Positions 18,606 through 27,061 of a stretch of 54,806 nt of DNA are shown here, piece by piece; the stretch's first letter is position 1; each line of letters begins with the position of its first letter. The stretch comes from an uncultured Clostridium sp. (GTDB taxonomy: Bacteria > Bacillota > Clostridia > TANB77 > CAG-508). Below the pieces are notes generated by a model. That model did no database searches. It was not told the DNA's origin and saw only the letters and a list, made by a program, of their open reading frames with translations. The position numbers and the translations under genes are program-made. The stretch lies in the NCBI GenBank assembly GCA_948471035.1, contig CAOKRC010000008.1, positions 1 through 54,806 of the forward strand. Direction: 5' to 3'.

Positions 18606-18611
18606 ATTTTA

Positions 18612-19618
18612 ATGCAGAAAATAGGAAAACAAACTATAAAATTTGATGCTCCTCCAACTATTTTGCAAACAGCATCTATAGTTGGTCCAAAAGAAGCAGA
18701 CCGGTCCTCTTGCAAGCTACTTTGACAATTGTTTAGAAGATGAATTTTGGGGAGAAAGTAGCTGGGAAAAGGCTGAAAGTAAAATAATAAAAGAAACTGT
18801 AAATATGGTTATTTCAAAATCTGGATTAGCCAGTGATTCTATAGATTATTGCTTTGCTGGAGATTTATTAAATCAATGTATTTCTTCAAGCTTTGGACTA
18901 CGTGAATTAAACATTCCATTTTTTGGTATATTTGGTGCATGTTCTACATTTGTAGAAGCTCTTATGTTAGGTTCAATATTTACAGAGTCTGGTGCAGCTA
19001 ACAACACGCTTTGTGCTGCATCAAGCCACTTCTGTAGTGCTGAAAAGCAATTTAGATTTCCACTTGAACTTGGAAATCAACGTCCACCTAGTTCACAATG
19101 GACTGTAACTGGCTCAGGTGCTGCAATTGTTTCAAAAAATGGTGCCGGTCCTTTTATAACTTGTATTACCCCCGGAAAAATTGTTGATATGGGAATAAAA
19201 GATGCAAATAATATGGGGGCTGCTATGGCTCCTGCCGCACTTGATACTTTGCTTACTCATTTTAAAGATACTGGTAGAAATCCAAGTTACTATGATGCCA
19301 TTTTTACTGGAGATTTAGGGCATATTGGAAAAGAAATTTTAATAGAACTTGCTGAAACTAAAGGATATAATATTAAATCAAATTATAATGATTGTGGAGT
19401 TCTTATTTTTGATAAAGAAAAACAAGATACTCATTCTGGGCGGTAGTGGTTGTGCTTGTTGTGGAACTGTTTTTTCAGGATATATTTATAAAATGCTTGA
19501 GCAGAAAAAATATAAAAAAGTACTTTTAATGGCTACTGGAGCTTTAACAAATTCTACAACAAATCAACAGGGTGAATCAATACCAGGAATTGCTCATGCT
19601 GTAGCTATTGAATTATAA
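18612..19618 (+). CDS. spoVAD: Stage V sporulation protein AD, two CGG +1 shifts
   Basis: Thiolase-fold protein of the SpoVA dipicolinate channel. ATG 18612 gives MQKIGKQTIKFDAPPTILQT, the usual SpoVAD start. CGG at codon 31 would end translation seven codons later; skipping the C gives EADGPLASYFDNCLEDEFWG, in register with the family. A second CGG at codon 277 is followed at once by TAG; skipping its C gives HSGGSGCACCGTVFSGYI to a TAA at 19616. The joined product is about 334 residues, the family's normal size, including the SSFGLRELNIPFFGIFGACS core. Both breaks fall on glycines expected in SpoVAD. Confidence 0.92.
18702..18705 (+). other. In-frame CGGT, +1 recoding site 4 (spoVAD codon 31)
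   Basis: GAC CGG TCC becomes GAC GGT CCT (Asp-Gly-Pro); the unshifted frame reaches TGA seven codons later. Confidence 0.88.
19441..19444 (+). other. In-frame CGGT, +1 recoding site 5 (spoVAD codon 277)
   Basis: GGG CGG TAG becomes GGG GGT AGT (Gly-Gly-Ser). Without the shift the next codon is the stop TAG. Confidence 0.88.
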
Positions 19619-19640
19619 ATATGTTTTAAAATAAAGGAAT

Positions 19641-19739
19641 GTAGGGGCAGGTCTTGTGCCTGCCCTTGTTCTAAAGAAATTAATTAAAATGTATTAGAGA
19701 TATTACACAGAAAGGGCGGACACTGGGCCCGCCCCCTAC
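19641..19739. repeat. Two REP-like palindromes between spoVAD and spoVAE
   Basis: GTAGGGGCAGG...CCTGCCC (19641-19665) and GGGCGGACACTGGGCCCGCC with CCCCTAC end (about 19713-19739). Head-to-head copies of the family seen at 6.6, 32, 39 and 43.8 kb. Confidence 0.7.
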
Positions 19740-19816
19740 AAAATGATTACCCTTTAAGTTGGCAACATTTTATTATATTCTAAATTGTATTATAAAAAAT
19801 GAAAGGATTGTTTTAT

Positions 19817-20204
19817 ATGGAATTTTTTCGGAAGTATAGATTGGATGCAAATGTTAAGATGTTTCGTTGTTGGTGGGCTTATTTGTATAATTGGTCAAAT
19901 TTTAATTGATAAAACTAAGCTAACTCCTGCTAGGATTTTAGTTATATTTGTTACAACTGGTGCTATTCTAGGAGGCCTTGGAATTTACCAACATATAGTA
20001 GATTTTGCAGGATGTGGTGCAACTGTTCCATTAACTGGTTTTGGTAATGCTCTTGCAAAAGGTGCTATTGAAGAAGTAGGAAAATCCGGATTTGTTGGTG
20101 CCTTTATTGGCGGAACTAAAGCTGCTGCAGGCGGTATTGCTGCTGCAATATTCTTTGGCTATATTGCATCTCTTATTTCTAAGCCTAAAATGAAAAAGCA
20201 ATAA
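19817..20204 (+). CDS. spoVAE: Stage V sporulation protein AE (AEB type), one CGG +1 shift
   Basis: Small membrane subunit of the SpoVA channel. ATG 19817 follows GAAAGGATTG. The fifth codon is CGG; unshifted, the frame ends after about 28 codons. Skipping the C gives MEFFGSIDWMQMLRCFVVGG and then the normal SpoVAE body with GCGATVPLTGFGNALAKGAI, about 128 residues and three to four membrane segments. The open frame from the internal ATG at 19845 would lack the N-terminal residues. It closes the spoVA group and ends at a shared terminator with rplT. Confidence 0.88.
19829..19832 (+). other. In-frame CGGA, +1 recoding site 6 (spoVAE codon 5)
   Basis: TTT CGG AAG becomes TTT GGA AGT (Phe-Gly-Ser), only four codons after the start. 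Confidence 0.8.
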
Positions 20205-20205
20205 A

Positions 20206-20232
20206 ATAAAAACGACCTAAAGTCGTTTTTAT
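20206..20232. terminator. Bidirectional terminator, spoVAE / rplT
   Basis: AAAACGAC / GTCGTTTT stem with A and T tracts on both sides, between two convergent genes. Confidence 0.9.
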
Positions 20233-20237
20233 TTTAT

Positions 20238-20588
20238 CTAAGCATTTTTTGCAATTTCAGCTATTTTTGCAAATGCAGCCATATCTGTTACTGCTATTTC
20301 TGCAAGCATTTTTCTATTGATTGTAACATTTGCTTTTTTTAATCCTGAAATTAATTTAGAATATGTTAAACCGTTCATTCTTGCTGCTGCATTAATTCTT
20401 GTTATCCATAATTTTCTAAAATTACTTTTTTTATCTTTTCTTCCTACATATGCATACATTCCTGATTTCATAACAGCTTGTTTTGCCATTCTAAATCTAT
20501 AATGTTTTGCTCCATAATATCCTTTTGCTCTTTTTAATATTTTTTTATGTTTTTTACGTGTTATAATTGCACTTTTTACTCTTGCCAT
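20238..20588 (-). CDS. rplT: 50S ribosomal protein L20
   Basis: Assembly protein of the large subunit. Starts [20 protein letters not shown] and carries the [20 protein letters not shown] core; 116 residues, normal. Third gene of the infC-rpmI-rplT operon, whose leader it (or L20 in relatives) is known to control. Arginines are AGA or CGT-type, none CGG. Confidence 0.98.
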   Translation of the reverse strand: MARVKSAIITRKKHKKILKRAKGYYGAKHYRFRMAKQAVMKSGMYAYVGRKDKKSNFRKLWITRINAAARMNGLTYSKLISGLKKANVTINRKMLAEIAVTDMAAFAKIAEIAKNA

Positions 20589-20624
20589 TTTTTATTTTCT
20601 CCTTTCTACCTCTATATACGAATT

Positions 20625-20825
20625 CTAGTTACCATATGGTAATAATTTTTTAATTCCTGCTTCTACTGTTTTATCAGCATATGCATTAGCCTTTCTAGAC
20701 ATTCTTTGTCTAGGTGTTTTTGTTGCTAATCTGTGTCTTCCATTTGCTGTTGTTCTTTTTACTTTTCCTGTAGCTGTATATTTATATCTTTTACTTGCAG
20801 CTTTATTTGTTTTTAATTTTGCCAT
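20625..20825 (-). CDS. rpmI: 50S ribosomal protein L35
   Basis: 66-residue basic protein, MAKLKTNKAASKRYKYTATG start and the KRTTANGRHRLATKTPRQR core of L35. It is 36 bases upstream of rplT in the operon. Confidence 0.97.
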   Translation of the reverse strand: MAKLKTNKAASKRYKYTATGKVKRTTANGRHRLATKTPRQRMSRKANAYADKTVEAGIKKLLPYGN

Positions 20826-20894
20826 AATCTAAAACTCCCTTCCCTTACTTTTTATAATATTGATTGCAATTCAATCTATAATTATAAAGTTCGC

Positions 20895-20975
20895 TCCATC
20901 TTGCTGAATGTAGGACGTTTTTGTTTTTCTCTCATAGTTCGAAAAACAAAAAGTGCTACATTCACGTGTCGCTAC
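20895..20975 (-). ncRNA. Long-stem element B between infC and rpmI
   Basis: TGAATGTAGGACGTTTTTG...TTTTTC pairs with GAAAAACAAAAAGTGCTACATTCA across an 11-base loop (about 20904-20964). On the minus strand it begins with AGCGACACGTGAATG, resembling the AGCGTGAATG edge of element C. It may be a member of the same family or an operon-internal attenuator. Confidence 0.4.
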
Positions 20976-21015
20976 TTATTATTATTTTAAGATTGAACTA
21001 TAACTAATATTTATA

Positions 21016-21531
21016 TTATTTTTCAGCTTTTTTAGCTAATATAATAAACATATTTTTACCTTCTAATACAGGTTTCTTTTCTGGTGTTGCTATATCTTCT
21101 AATTCTTCTATAAAGCTATTTAATATAGTTTCCCCTTGTTTAACATAGTTTAATTCTCTTCCTCTAAAACGAACTGTAATTTTTACTTTACATCCATCTT
21201 CAATGAATTTTCTAGCATTTTTTGCTTTAAAATTAAAATCATGTTCTTCTGTATTTGGTGTAATTCTAAGCTCTTTTAATTCAAATGTTTTTTGCTTTTT
21301 CTTTGCTTCTTTTTCTTTTTTAGCTTGCTCAAATTTGTATTTTCCATAGTTCATTATTTTACAAACTGGTGGATTTCCATTTGGTGCTACTAATACTAAA
21401 TCTAAGTTTTTCTCATACGCAATTTCTAAAGCTTCATGCGTATCCATTGTTCCTCTTTTTTGACCTTCGTCATCAATTAATTGTATTTGCTTTAAACGTA
21501 TTTGTTCATTAATTGGTAATTCTTGTTTTAT
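21016..21531 (-). CDS. infC: Translation initiation factor IF-3, AUA start
   Basis: IF-3 checks start codons on the 30S subunit. N-domain (LPINEQIRLKQIQLIDDEGQ), linker and C-domain (KELRITPNTEEHDFNFKAKN) are complete; about 171 residues. No ATG, GTG or TTG fits: the only in-frame TTG (21546) lies inside the ribosome binding site. GGAGGTG (21544-21538) is six bases from an ATA at 21531-21529, which I take as start (then Lys-Gln-Glu-Leu-Pro-Ile). infC is known for rare AUU-type starts used for autoregulation, so an AUA start is plausible. Confidence 0.9.
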   Translation of the reverse strand: MKQELPINEQIRLKQIQLIDDEGQKRGTMDTHEALEIAYEKNLDLVLVAPNGNPPVCKIMNYGKYKFEQAKKEKEAKKKQKTFELKELRITPNTEEHDFNFKAKNARKFIEDGCKVKITVRFRGRELNYVKQGETILNSFIEELEDIATPEKKPVLEGKNMFIILAKKAEK

Positions 21532-21544
21532 ATAAAACACCTCC

Positions 21545-21690
21545 AAAAAAATAAGATTGACTTTTTAGCCAATCCACTTAAATACTCGTGCTATTTATAT
21601 AGCACTATAAACAATTTAGTTTATAACCTTTTTCCCTACTTGGATAAGGTGAGAAGTGGATGACTTCTTCTTTACGAATGTAACTATTAT
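21545..21690 (-). promoter_or_regulatory. infC operon leader with attenuator
   Basis: On the minus strand GATTGGC / GTCAATC forms a hairpin followed by seven T, immediately before the infC ribosome binding site (21545-21574). Its 5' arm overlaps AAGTGGAT, which is complementary to ATCCACTT about 80 bases upstream (plus 21654-21661), giving an antiterminator. A GTGCTAT/ATAGCAC hairpin lies between. This matches the logic of the L20/IF-3 leader of Firmicutes. Confidence 0.7.
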
Positions 21691-21787
21691 ATATCATATA
21701 TACCTATGTTGTCAACCACTTTTATAATATTTTTATGTAATTTGCGAATTACAACTTTCTGTTTTAAATTTTCTGAACAGTCACAAT

Positions 21788-22129
21788 TCATTTACTACCA
21801 TTGATTTCCTTGTTAAAGAAACTGATTAAATGTGCTATTGTATTCTTATCTTTAGTTTTTAAATTTTCATATCCATTTAATTCATAATTAATCGTTCTAT
21901 CCTTACTTATATTTAGATAGTTTTTAAATATATCATCTAACCCTATATTAAAAACATTGCAAAATTTGACTAATACTTCATATGAAGGTTTAGAATTGTT
22001 TTGCTCTACATCACTTATATATCTTGTAGAACATTCTAATTTTTCTGCTAGCATTTCTTGAGTATATCCATTGCTTTTTCTAATCTTTTGTAAGTTTTCT
22101 CCGATTCTTATTATACTTTTCTTTTTCAT
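21788..22129 (-). CDS. XRE-family helix-turn-helix regulator
   Basis: 113 residues. Helix-turn-helix at about residues 10-65 (IGENLQKIRKSNGYTQEMLA, then ECSTRYISDVEQNNSKPSYE), like the DNA-binding domain of Cro/SinR. The C-terminal 45 residues are acidic and unassigned. It follows AAAGGTGATAGTAG. A Spo0E-like peptide gene lies 98 bases upstream on the same strand, so a link to sporulation timing is possible but inferred. Confidence 0.8.
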   Translation of the reverse strand: MKKKSIIRIGENLQKIRKSNGYTQEMLAEKLECSTRYISDVEQNNSKPSYEVLVKFCNVFNIGLDDIFKNYLNISKDRTINYELNGYENLKTKDKNTIAHLISFFNKEINGSK

Positions 22130-22226
22130 CTACTATCACCTTTACTTACTAATCTACTACTATGCTAACAAATTTTTCTAATAGTATAAATGAACTATTT
22201 GCGTATGTTATATCGTTTTTAATGTC

Positions 22227-22367
22227 TTAAATGTCTTTTAAGTATAAATCTAATAATTTATCTAATTCTTCTCTCTTAATTTCAATGCTTTTTTTATCAG
22301 CCTTTTCTTTTATCATTTGTTCTATTTCTTCTATCAATTTGAATATGTTTTCTTTAATATCTTCCAA
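22227..22367 (-). CDS. Spo0E-like aspartyl-phosphate phosphatase peptide
   Basis: 46-residue frame: LEDIKENIFKLIEEIEQMIK, then EKADKKSIEIKREELDKLLD and LYLKDI. The two-helix hairpin with S-x(4)-R-E-E-L-D-K-L-L matches the Spo0E signature (SQELDKLI), which removes phosphate from Spo0A~P to delay sporulation. I use the TTG at 22367, nine bases after GGGAG; a TTG at 22376 is too close to that site. The assignment rests on a short motif in a short protein. Confidence 0.6.
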   Translation of the reverse strand: MEDIKENIFKLIEEIEQMIKEKADKKSIEIKREELDKLLDLYLKDI

Positions 22368-22515
22368 AACAATCAACTCCCAATTGTAGTATGATTATTT
22401 TCATTTTAATTATACATTAAGAATTCCTTATTTTTCTTGACTTTTAGCTATATTTAATGTATTATTATATTCTAGTAGAAAATTAAATTCTTAATTTAGA
22501 TTGGAGAAAATTTTT

Positions 22516-24804
22516 ATGTTATGTTCAATATGTAAGAAAAATCCTGCTATTATTTTTGTTAATAATAAAAATGATAAAGGTGAAGATAAATTAGACGGCC
22601 TTTGCTATAACTGTGCAAAAGAAAAAGGAATCAATCCTTTAGAAGTACTTGCAAATCAGTCTAATATTTTAGAAGGAGATAAAATCAATTTAGAAGATAT
22701 GTCAAGCCAGTTTGAAGATATTTTTAAAGATATAACTGAAACTTTATCTAATAGTGACCTAAGCCTTGATGGTATGAATGGTACAGCAATTCCACTTGGT
22801 GCTATTTTTGGAGTTAAACAAGATAATAAAGAACAAGAACCTTCTAGTAGTTCTAACAAAAAAGTTAAAATAGATAAAAAAGTTCCTAAACAAAAAAAGA
22901 CTAAATACTTAGATACTTATGGAACAAATTTAACCCTCAAGGCTCGTAACAATGAACTTGATATTGTTATTGGAAGAGATAAAGAAATTCAGAGAATTGT
23001 ACAAATTTTAAATAGACGTCTTAAAAATAACCCTTGTTTAATTGGTGAACCTGGTGTTGGAAAAACTGCTATTGCACAAGGTTTAGCTATTAAAATTGCA
23101 AATGGAAAGGTTCCTGCAAAACTTTTAAATAAAGAAGTATATTTATTAGACATGACATCTATTATTGCTGGAACTCAATTTAGAGGTCAATTTGAAGCTC
23201 GTATGAAAGCTATTATCGATGAATGTAAAGCATGTGGTAATATTATTTTAGTAATTGATGAAATTCATAATATTATGGGGGCTGGTGATGCTGATAATGC
23301 AACTAATGCTGCAAATATTTTAAAACCTTCTCTTGCAAATGGAGATATTCAGCTTATTGGTACTACTACACTTAGAGAATATAGAAAATATATCGAAAAA
23401 GATACTGCATTAGAAAGAAGATTTCAACCTGTTATTGTTGAAGAACCAAATATAGATGATACTATAAAAATATTAGGTGGAATAAAAAAATATTATGAAG
23501 ATTATCATAAAGTTAAAATTTCAAACGATGTAATAAAAAATGCTGTTATTATGTCTGAAAAATATATTCATGATAGGTTTTTGCCTGATAAAGCAATAGA
23601 TATTTTAGATGAGGCTTGTTCTAGAATTAATTTAGATAATAAAGAATTATATAAATTAGAAATTCTAAAAAATCAATTAAAAAAAGTTCAAGAAGAAAAA
23701 GAAGAGGCTGCTGACGCTGATTCTACTGAAGATTACCAAAAAGCAGCTGACCTAAAAACTAAGGAATGCAGATTACAAGAAGAAATTGATACTTTGAATG
23801 ATAAATTAAAGCCAAAACAACTTACTATCCAAGATATTGCTCTTGTTATTGAAAATTGGACTAAAATTCCTGTTAAGAAAATTACTCAAGAGGAAACTGA
23901 AAAATTACTTGCTCTTGAAGATAATCTTCATAAAAGAGTTGTTGGCCAAAATGAAGCAGTTGAGTCCGTATCTCGTGCAATTAGAAGAAACCGTGCAGGT
24001 TTAAAGAGTACAAAAAGACCACCTTCTTTTATATTTGTTGGACCTACTGGTGTTGGTAAAACTGAACTTGCAAAATCTCTAGCTTTTGAAATGTTTGGAC
24101 GTGAGGATTCTATTATTAGAATAGATATGTCTGAATATATGGAGAGTCATTCTACTTCTAAACTTATTGGTTCTCCTCCAGGATATGTTGGATATGATGA
24201 TGCTGGACAATTAACCGAGAAAGTAAAAAGAAATCCATATTCTATTGTATTATTTGACGAAATTGAGAAAGCTCATCATGATGTATTTAATATATTACTT
24301 CAAGTTTTAGATGATGGAAAATTAACTGATTCACAAGGAAATACTGTAAGTTTTGAAAATACTATTATTATAATGACTTCAAATGCTGGTTCAAATTTAA
24401 ATGGAAATTCTATTGGTTTTGGAAAGCAAACTGTAGATAAAAATAAAACTATGGATAGCTTAAAAGAAACTTTTAGACCAGAATTTTTAAATAGAATTGA
24501 TGAAATTATTATTTTTGATAGCTTAAATAAAGAACAATTAATACAAATTGTAGATATTATGCTTGAAGATACTAAAAAAGCCTTACAAAATAAGAATATT
24601 TCTTTAGAAGTAACAGTTTCAGCAAAAGAATATTTATTAAATAAAGGTACAGATTATAAATATGGAGCAAGACCTTTAAGACGTGCTATTCAAAAGTATA
24701 TTGAAGATGTTTTAAGTGAAATGATTTTACGTACAGAGTTAGTAGAAGGTGAAAATGTTACAGTTGATTATAGTAATGATACATTGACTTTTAATAAGAA
24801 ATAA
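22516..24804 (+). CDS. Clp-family AAA+ ATPase with zinc-finger N-terminus
   Basis: Hsp100 unfoldase of the ClpC/ClpE group. Instead of the Clp-N domain it starts with a CxxC...CxxC zinc module (MLCSICKKNPAI...LCYNCAKEKG), as in ClpE/McsA. AAA1 has Walker A GEPGVGKTAI and Walker B LVIDEIHNIMG; a short middle domain with a UVR-like segment (residues 385-430) follows. AAA2 has GPTGVGKTELAKS and VLFDEIEKAHHD. The ClpP-docking loop region contains NSIGFGKQ. ATG 22516 is nine bases after GGAG. 762 residues, complete. Confidence 0.92.
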   Translation: MLCSICKKNPAIIFVNNKNDKGEDKLDGLCYNCAKEKGINPLEVLANQSNILEGDKINLEDMSSQFEDIFKDITETLSNSDLSLDGMNGTAIPLGAIFGVKQDNKEQEPSSSSNKKVKIDKKVPKQKKTKYLDTYGTNLTLKARNNELDIVIGRDKEIQRIVQILNRRLKNNPCLIGEPGVGKTAIAQGLAIKIANGKVPAKLLNKEVYLLDMTSIIAGTQFRGQFEARMKAIIDECKACGNIILVIDEIHNIMGAGDADNATNAANILKPSLANGDIQLIGTTTLREYRKYIEKDTALERRFQPVIVEEPNIDDTIKILGGIKKYYEDYHKVKISNDVIKNAVIMSEKYIHDRFLPDKAIDILDEACSRINLDNKELYKLEILKNQLKKVQEEKEEAADADSTEDYQKAADLKTKECRLQEEIDTLNDKLKPKQLTIQDIALVIENWTKIPVKKITQEETEKLLALEDNLHKRVVGQNEAVESVSRAIRRNRAGLKSTKRPPSFIFVGPTGVGKTELAKSLAFEMFGREDSIIRIDMSEYMESHSTSKLIGSPPGYVGYDDAGQLTEKVKRNPYSIVLFDEIEKAHHDVFNILLQVLDDGKLTDSQGNTVSFENTIIIMTSNAGSNLNGNSIGFGKQTVDKNKTMDSLKETFRPEFLNRIDEIIIFDSLNKEQLIQIVDIMLEDTKKALQNKNISLEVTVSAKEYLLNKGTDYKYGARPLRRAIQKYIEDVLSEMILRTELVEGENVTVDYSNDTLTFNKK

Positions 24805-24884
24805 AAATACTTACATAACTATTGACAATTTTGCATAAAATATGTAAAATACCAATAATAAAAATATAAATATACTGTGTTTAA

Positions 24885-25091
24885 CGGATGACGAGCAGTT
24901 AGAAGGTACTAAACAGAGATTAAAGGTTGTTAGCTGAGAGCCTTTTTAGTAAGACCTAACTTGAATAACACATCTTTAGCAGTTTTTAATAAAGTGGAAA
25001 AACTTATTTGTTTTTAAGTTTTTTAAGCTGGGTGGCACCGCGGAATTTAAACTTTCGTCCCTGCATTTTGTAGGAGATGAAAGTTTTTTTG
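24885..25091 (+). promoter_or_regulatory. T-box leader of aspS
   Basis: Contains the T-box core GGGTGGCACCGCGG (25030-25043) that pairs with uncharged tRNA 3' end, upstream stem I sequence from about 24885, and a terminator hairpin (AACTTTCGTCC...GGAGATGAAAGTT plus T-run, 25050-25090). It should switch on aspS when tRNA-Asp is uncharged. A GAC triplet at 24953-24955 in the stem I 3' side is a candidate specifier, not proven. Confidence 0.9.
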
Positions 25092-25145
25092 TTTATCTCT
25101 TGCAAAACAAAATAATTAAAAGTGAAGAGTGAAATGTTAAGAGTA

Positions 25146-25171
25146 CAAAACTCTTCAAGTTTTGAAGGAGG
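25146..25171 (+). repeat. Hairpin-RBS module before aspS
   Basis: CAAAACT / AGTTTTG hairpin followed by AAGGAGG; preceded by AAAAGTGAAGAGTGAAATG. Same module as before spoVAD. Confidence 0.5.
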
Positions 25172-25178
25172 AATTATT

Positions 25179-26925
25179 ATGTACAAAACACATTCTTGTG
25201 GAGAATTAAGTATTAGCGATGTTGGTAAAAATGTTAGTATCGCTGGTTGGGTTCGGGACTATTCGTGATTTAGGAGGTGTGGTTTTTATTGATGTAAGAG
25301 ACCAATATGGAGTTACTCAAGCAGTTATTTCTAATAATGATCAATTAGTAGACTTTGCAAGCCATATACCAATTGAATCTTGTATTACTTTATCTGGTAA
25401 AGTTAGAAAAAGAGATGAAGAAACTTATAACCCAAATATTAAAACTGGTGAAGTTGAAGTTTTTATTGATAAAATTGAAGTTTTAGGAAAAAGAACTAAA
25501 TATCTTCCATTTGAAATTAATGCAGAAAGCAATGTTAGGGAAGATTTACGTTTGCAATATAGATTTCTAGATTTACGTAATGATAAATTAAAAAATAATC
25601 TTATTTTAAGAGCTAAAGTTTTACAATTTTTACGTACTCAAATGATTAACCAAGGATTTTTAGAAGTTCAAACTCCAATCCTTACTAGTTCTTCTCCCGA
25701 AGGTGCTCGTGATTATTTAGTACCAAGTAGGATTCATGCAGGAAAGTTTTATGCCCTACCTCAAGCACCACAACAATTTAAACAGCTTCTTATGGTTTCT
25801 GGAATAGATAAGTATTTTCAAATAGCACCTTGTTTTAGAGATGAAGACGCAAGAGCAGACCGTGCCCCTGGTGAGTTTTATCAATTAGATATGGAAATGA
25901 GTTTTGCAGAACAAGAAGATGTTTTTAAAGTTATAGAACCAGTTATGTATAATACTTTTAAAACATTTTCTAATAAAGAAATTGTTGAATATCCTTTCCC
26001 TCGTATAACTTATAAAGACGCTATGCTTAAATATGGAACTGATAAACCTGATTTAAGAAATCCTCTTACTATTATTGATGTAACAGATTTCTTTTCAAAA
26101 TGTACCTTTAAGCCATTTCAAAATAGATGTGTACGTGCTATTAAAGTAAAAGGGCATATGTCAAAAGGATTTCATGAGAAAATGTTAGATTTTGCTACTT
26201 CTATTGGCATGGCTGGACTTGGATATCTAGAAATACAAGAAGATTTATCTTATAAAGGTCCAATTGATAAGTTTATTCCTGATGATATGAAAAAGGAATT
26301 ATTAGAACTTGCTGATTTAAAAGCAAATGATACTATTTTCTTTATTGCAGATAATTTTAAAAGAGCAACTGAACTTGCAGGAGAAATTCGTACAGAACTT
26401 GGAAAACGTTTAGGATTAATAGATGAAAACAGATTTTGTTTTTGTTGGATTATAGATTTTCCTATGTATGAATTAGATGATGAAGGAATATTAGAATTTA
26501 GCCATAACCCATTTTCTATGCCACAAGGTGGCCTTAGTGCATTAACTAATATGAATCCATTAGACATACTTGCTTATCAATATGATATTGTTTGTAATGG
26601 AATAGAACTTTCTTCAGGTGCTGTTAGAAACCATGATATAAATATAATGGAAAAAGCTTTTGAACTTGGAGGTTACACAAAAGAACAGCTAAAAACAAAG
26701 TTTGGAGCTTTATATACTGCATTTCAATATGGTGCTCCACCACATGCAGGTATTGCACCAGGTATAGATAGGATTCTTATGTTACTAACAGATGAACCAA
26801 GTATTCGTGAAGTAATAGCATTTCCACTAAACAGTAAAGCACAAGATTTATTAATGTCGGCTCCAGGAAATGTAAGCAATGCTCAATTAAGGGATGTTCA
26901 TATAAAACTAGATATAAAAGAATAG
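25179..26925 (+). CDS. aspS: Aspartyl-tRNA synthetase, one CGG +1 shift
   Basis: Charges tRNA-Asp. ATG 25179 (after AAGGAGG) begins MYKTHSCGELSISDVGKNVS, the OB-fold anticodon domain. At codon 26 a CGG would lead to TGA four codons later; skipping the C gives WVGTIRDLGGVVFIDVRD, in register with all bacterial AspRS. Class II motifs follow: motif 2 FRDEDARADRAPGEFYQLDM and motif 3 GAPPHAGIAPGIDRILMLL. The bacterial insertion domain is present. About 581 residues, normal. It is the only aspS seen here and an essential gene, so the frame break must be tolerated by the cell. Confidence 0.93.
25254..25257 (+). other. In-frame CGGG, +1 recoding site 7 (aspS codon 26)
   Basis: GTT CGG GAC becomes GTT GGG ACT (Val-Gly-Thr). 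Unshifted, TGA follows after three more codons. Confidence 0.88.
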
Positions 26926-27021
26926 GAAAAAACATATGCTTTTTCTTTTGAAGATTAGTCCAGTATTAACATTGGTGATGAAATCACTTTCAATGAATCT
27001 TTTGGCTCTGGTACATTAATC

Positions 27022-27051
27022 AAAGAGGACTCTAACTAAAGAGTCCTCTTT
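27022..27051. terminator. Bidirectional terminator, aspS / adhE
   Basis: AAAGAGGACTC / GAGTCCTCTTT stem between the convergent aspS and adhE genes. Confidence 0.88.
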
Positions 27052-27061
27052 CCCATTTATT

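Noticed and set aside
24953-24955. GAC as the definite T-box specifier
   Set aside because: The triplet is in the right arm, but I could not fold stem I with certainty; kept only as a candidate.
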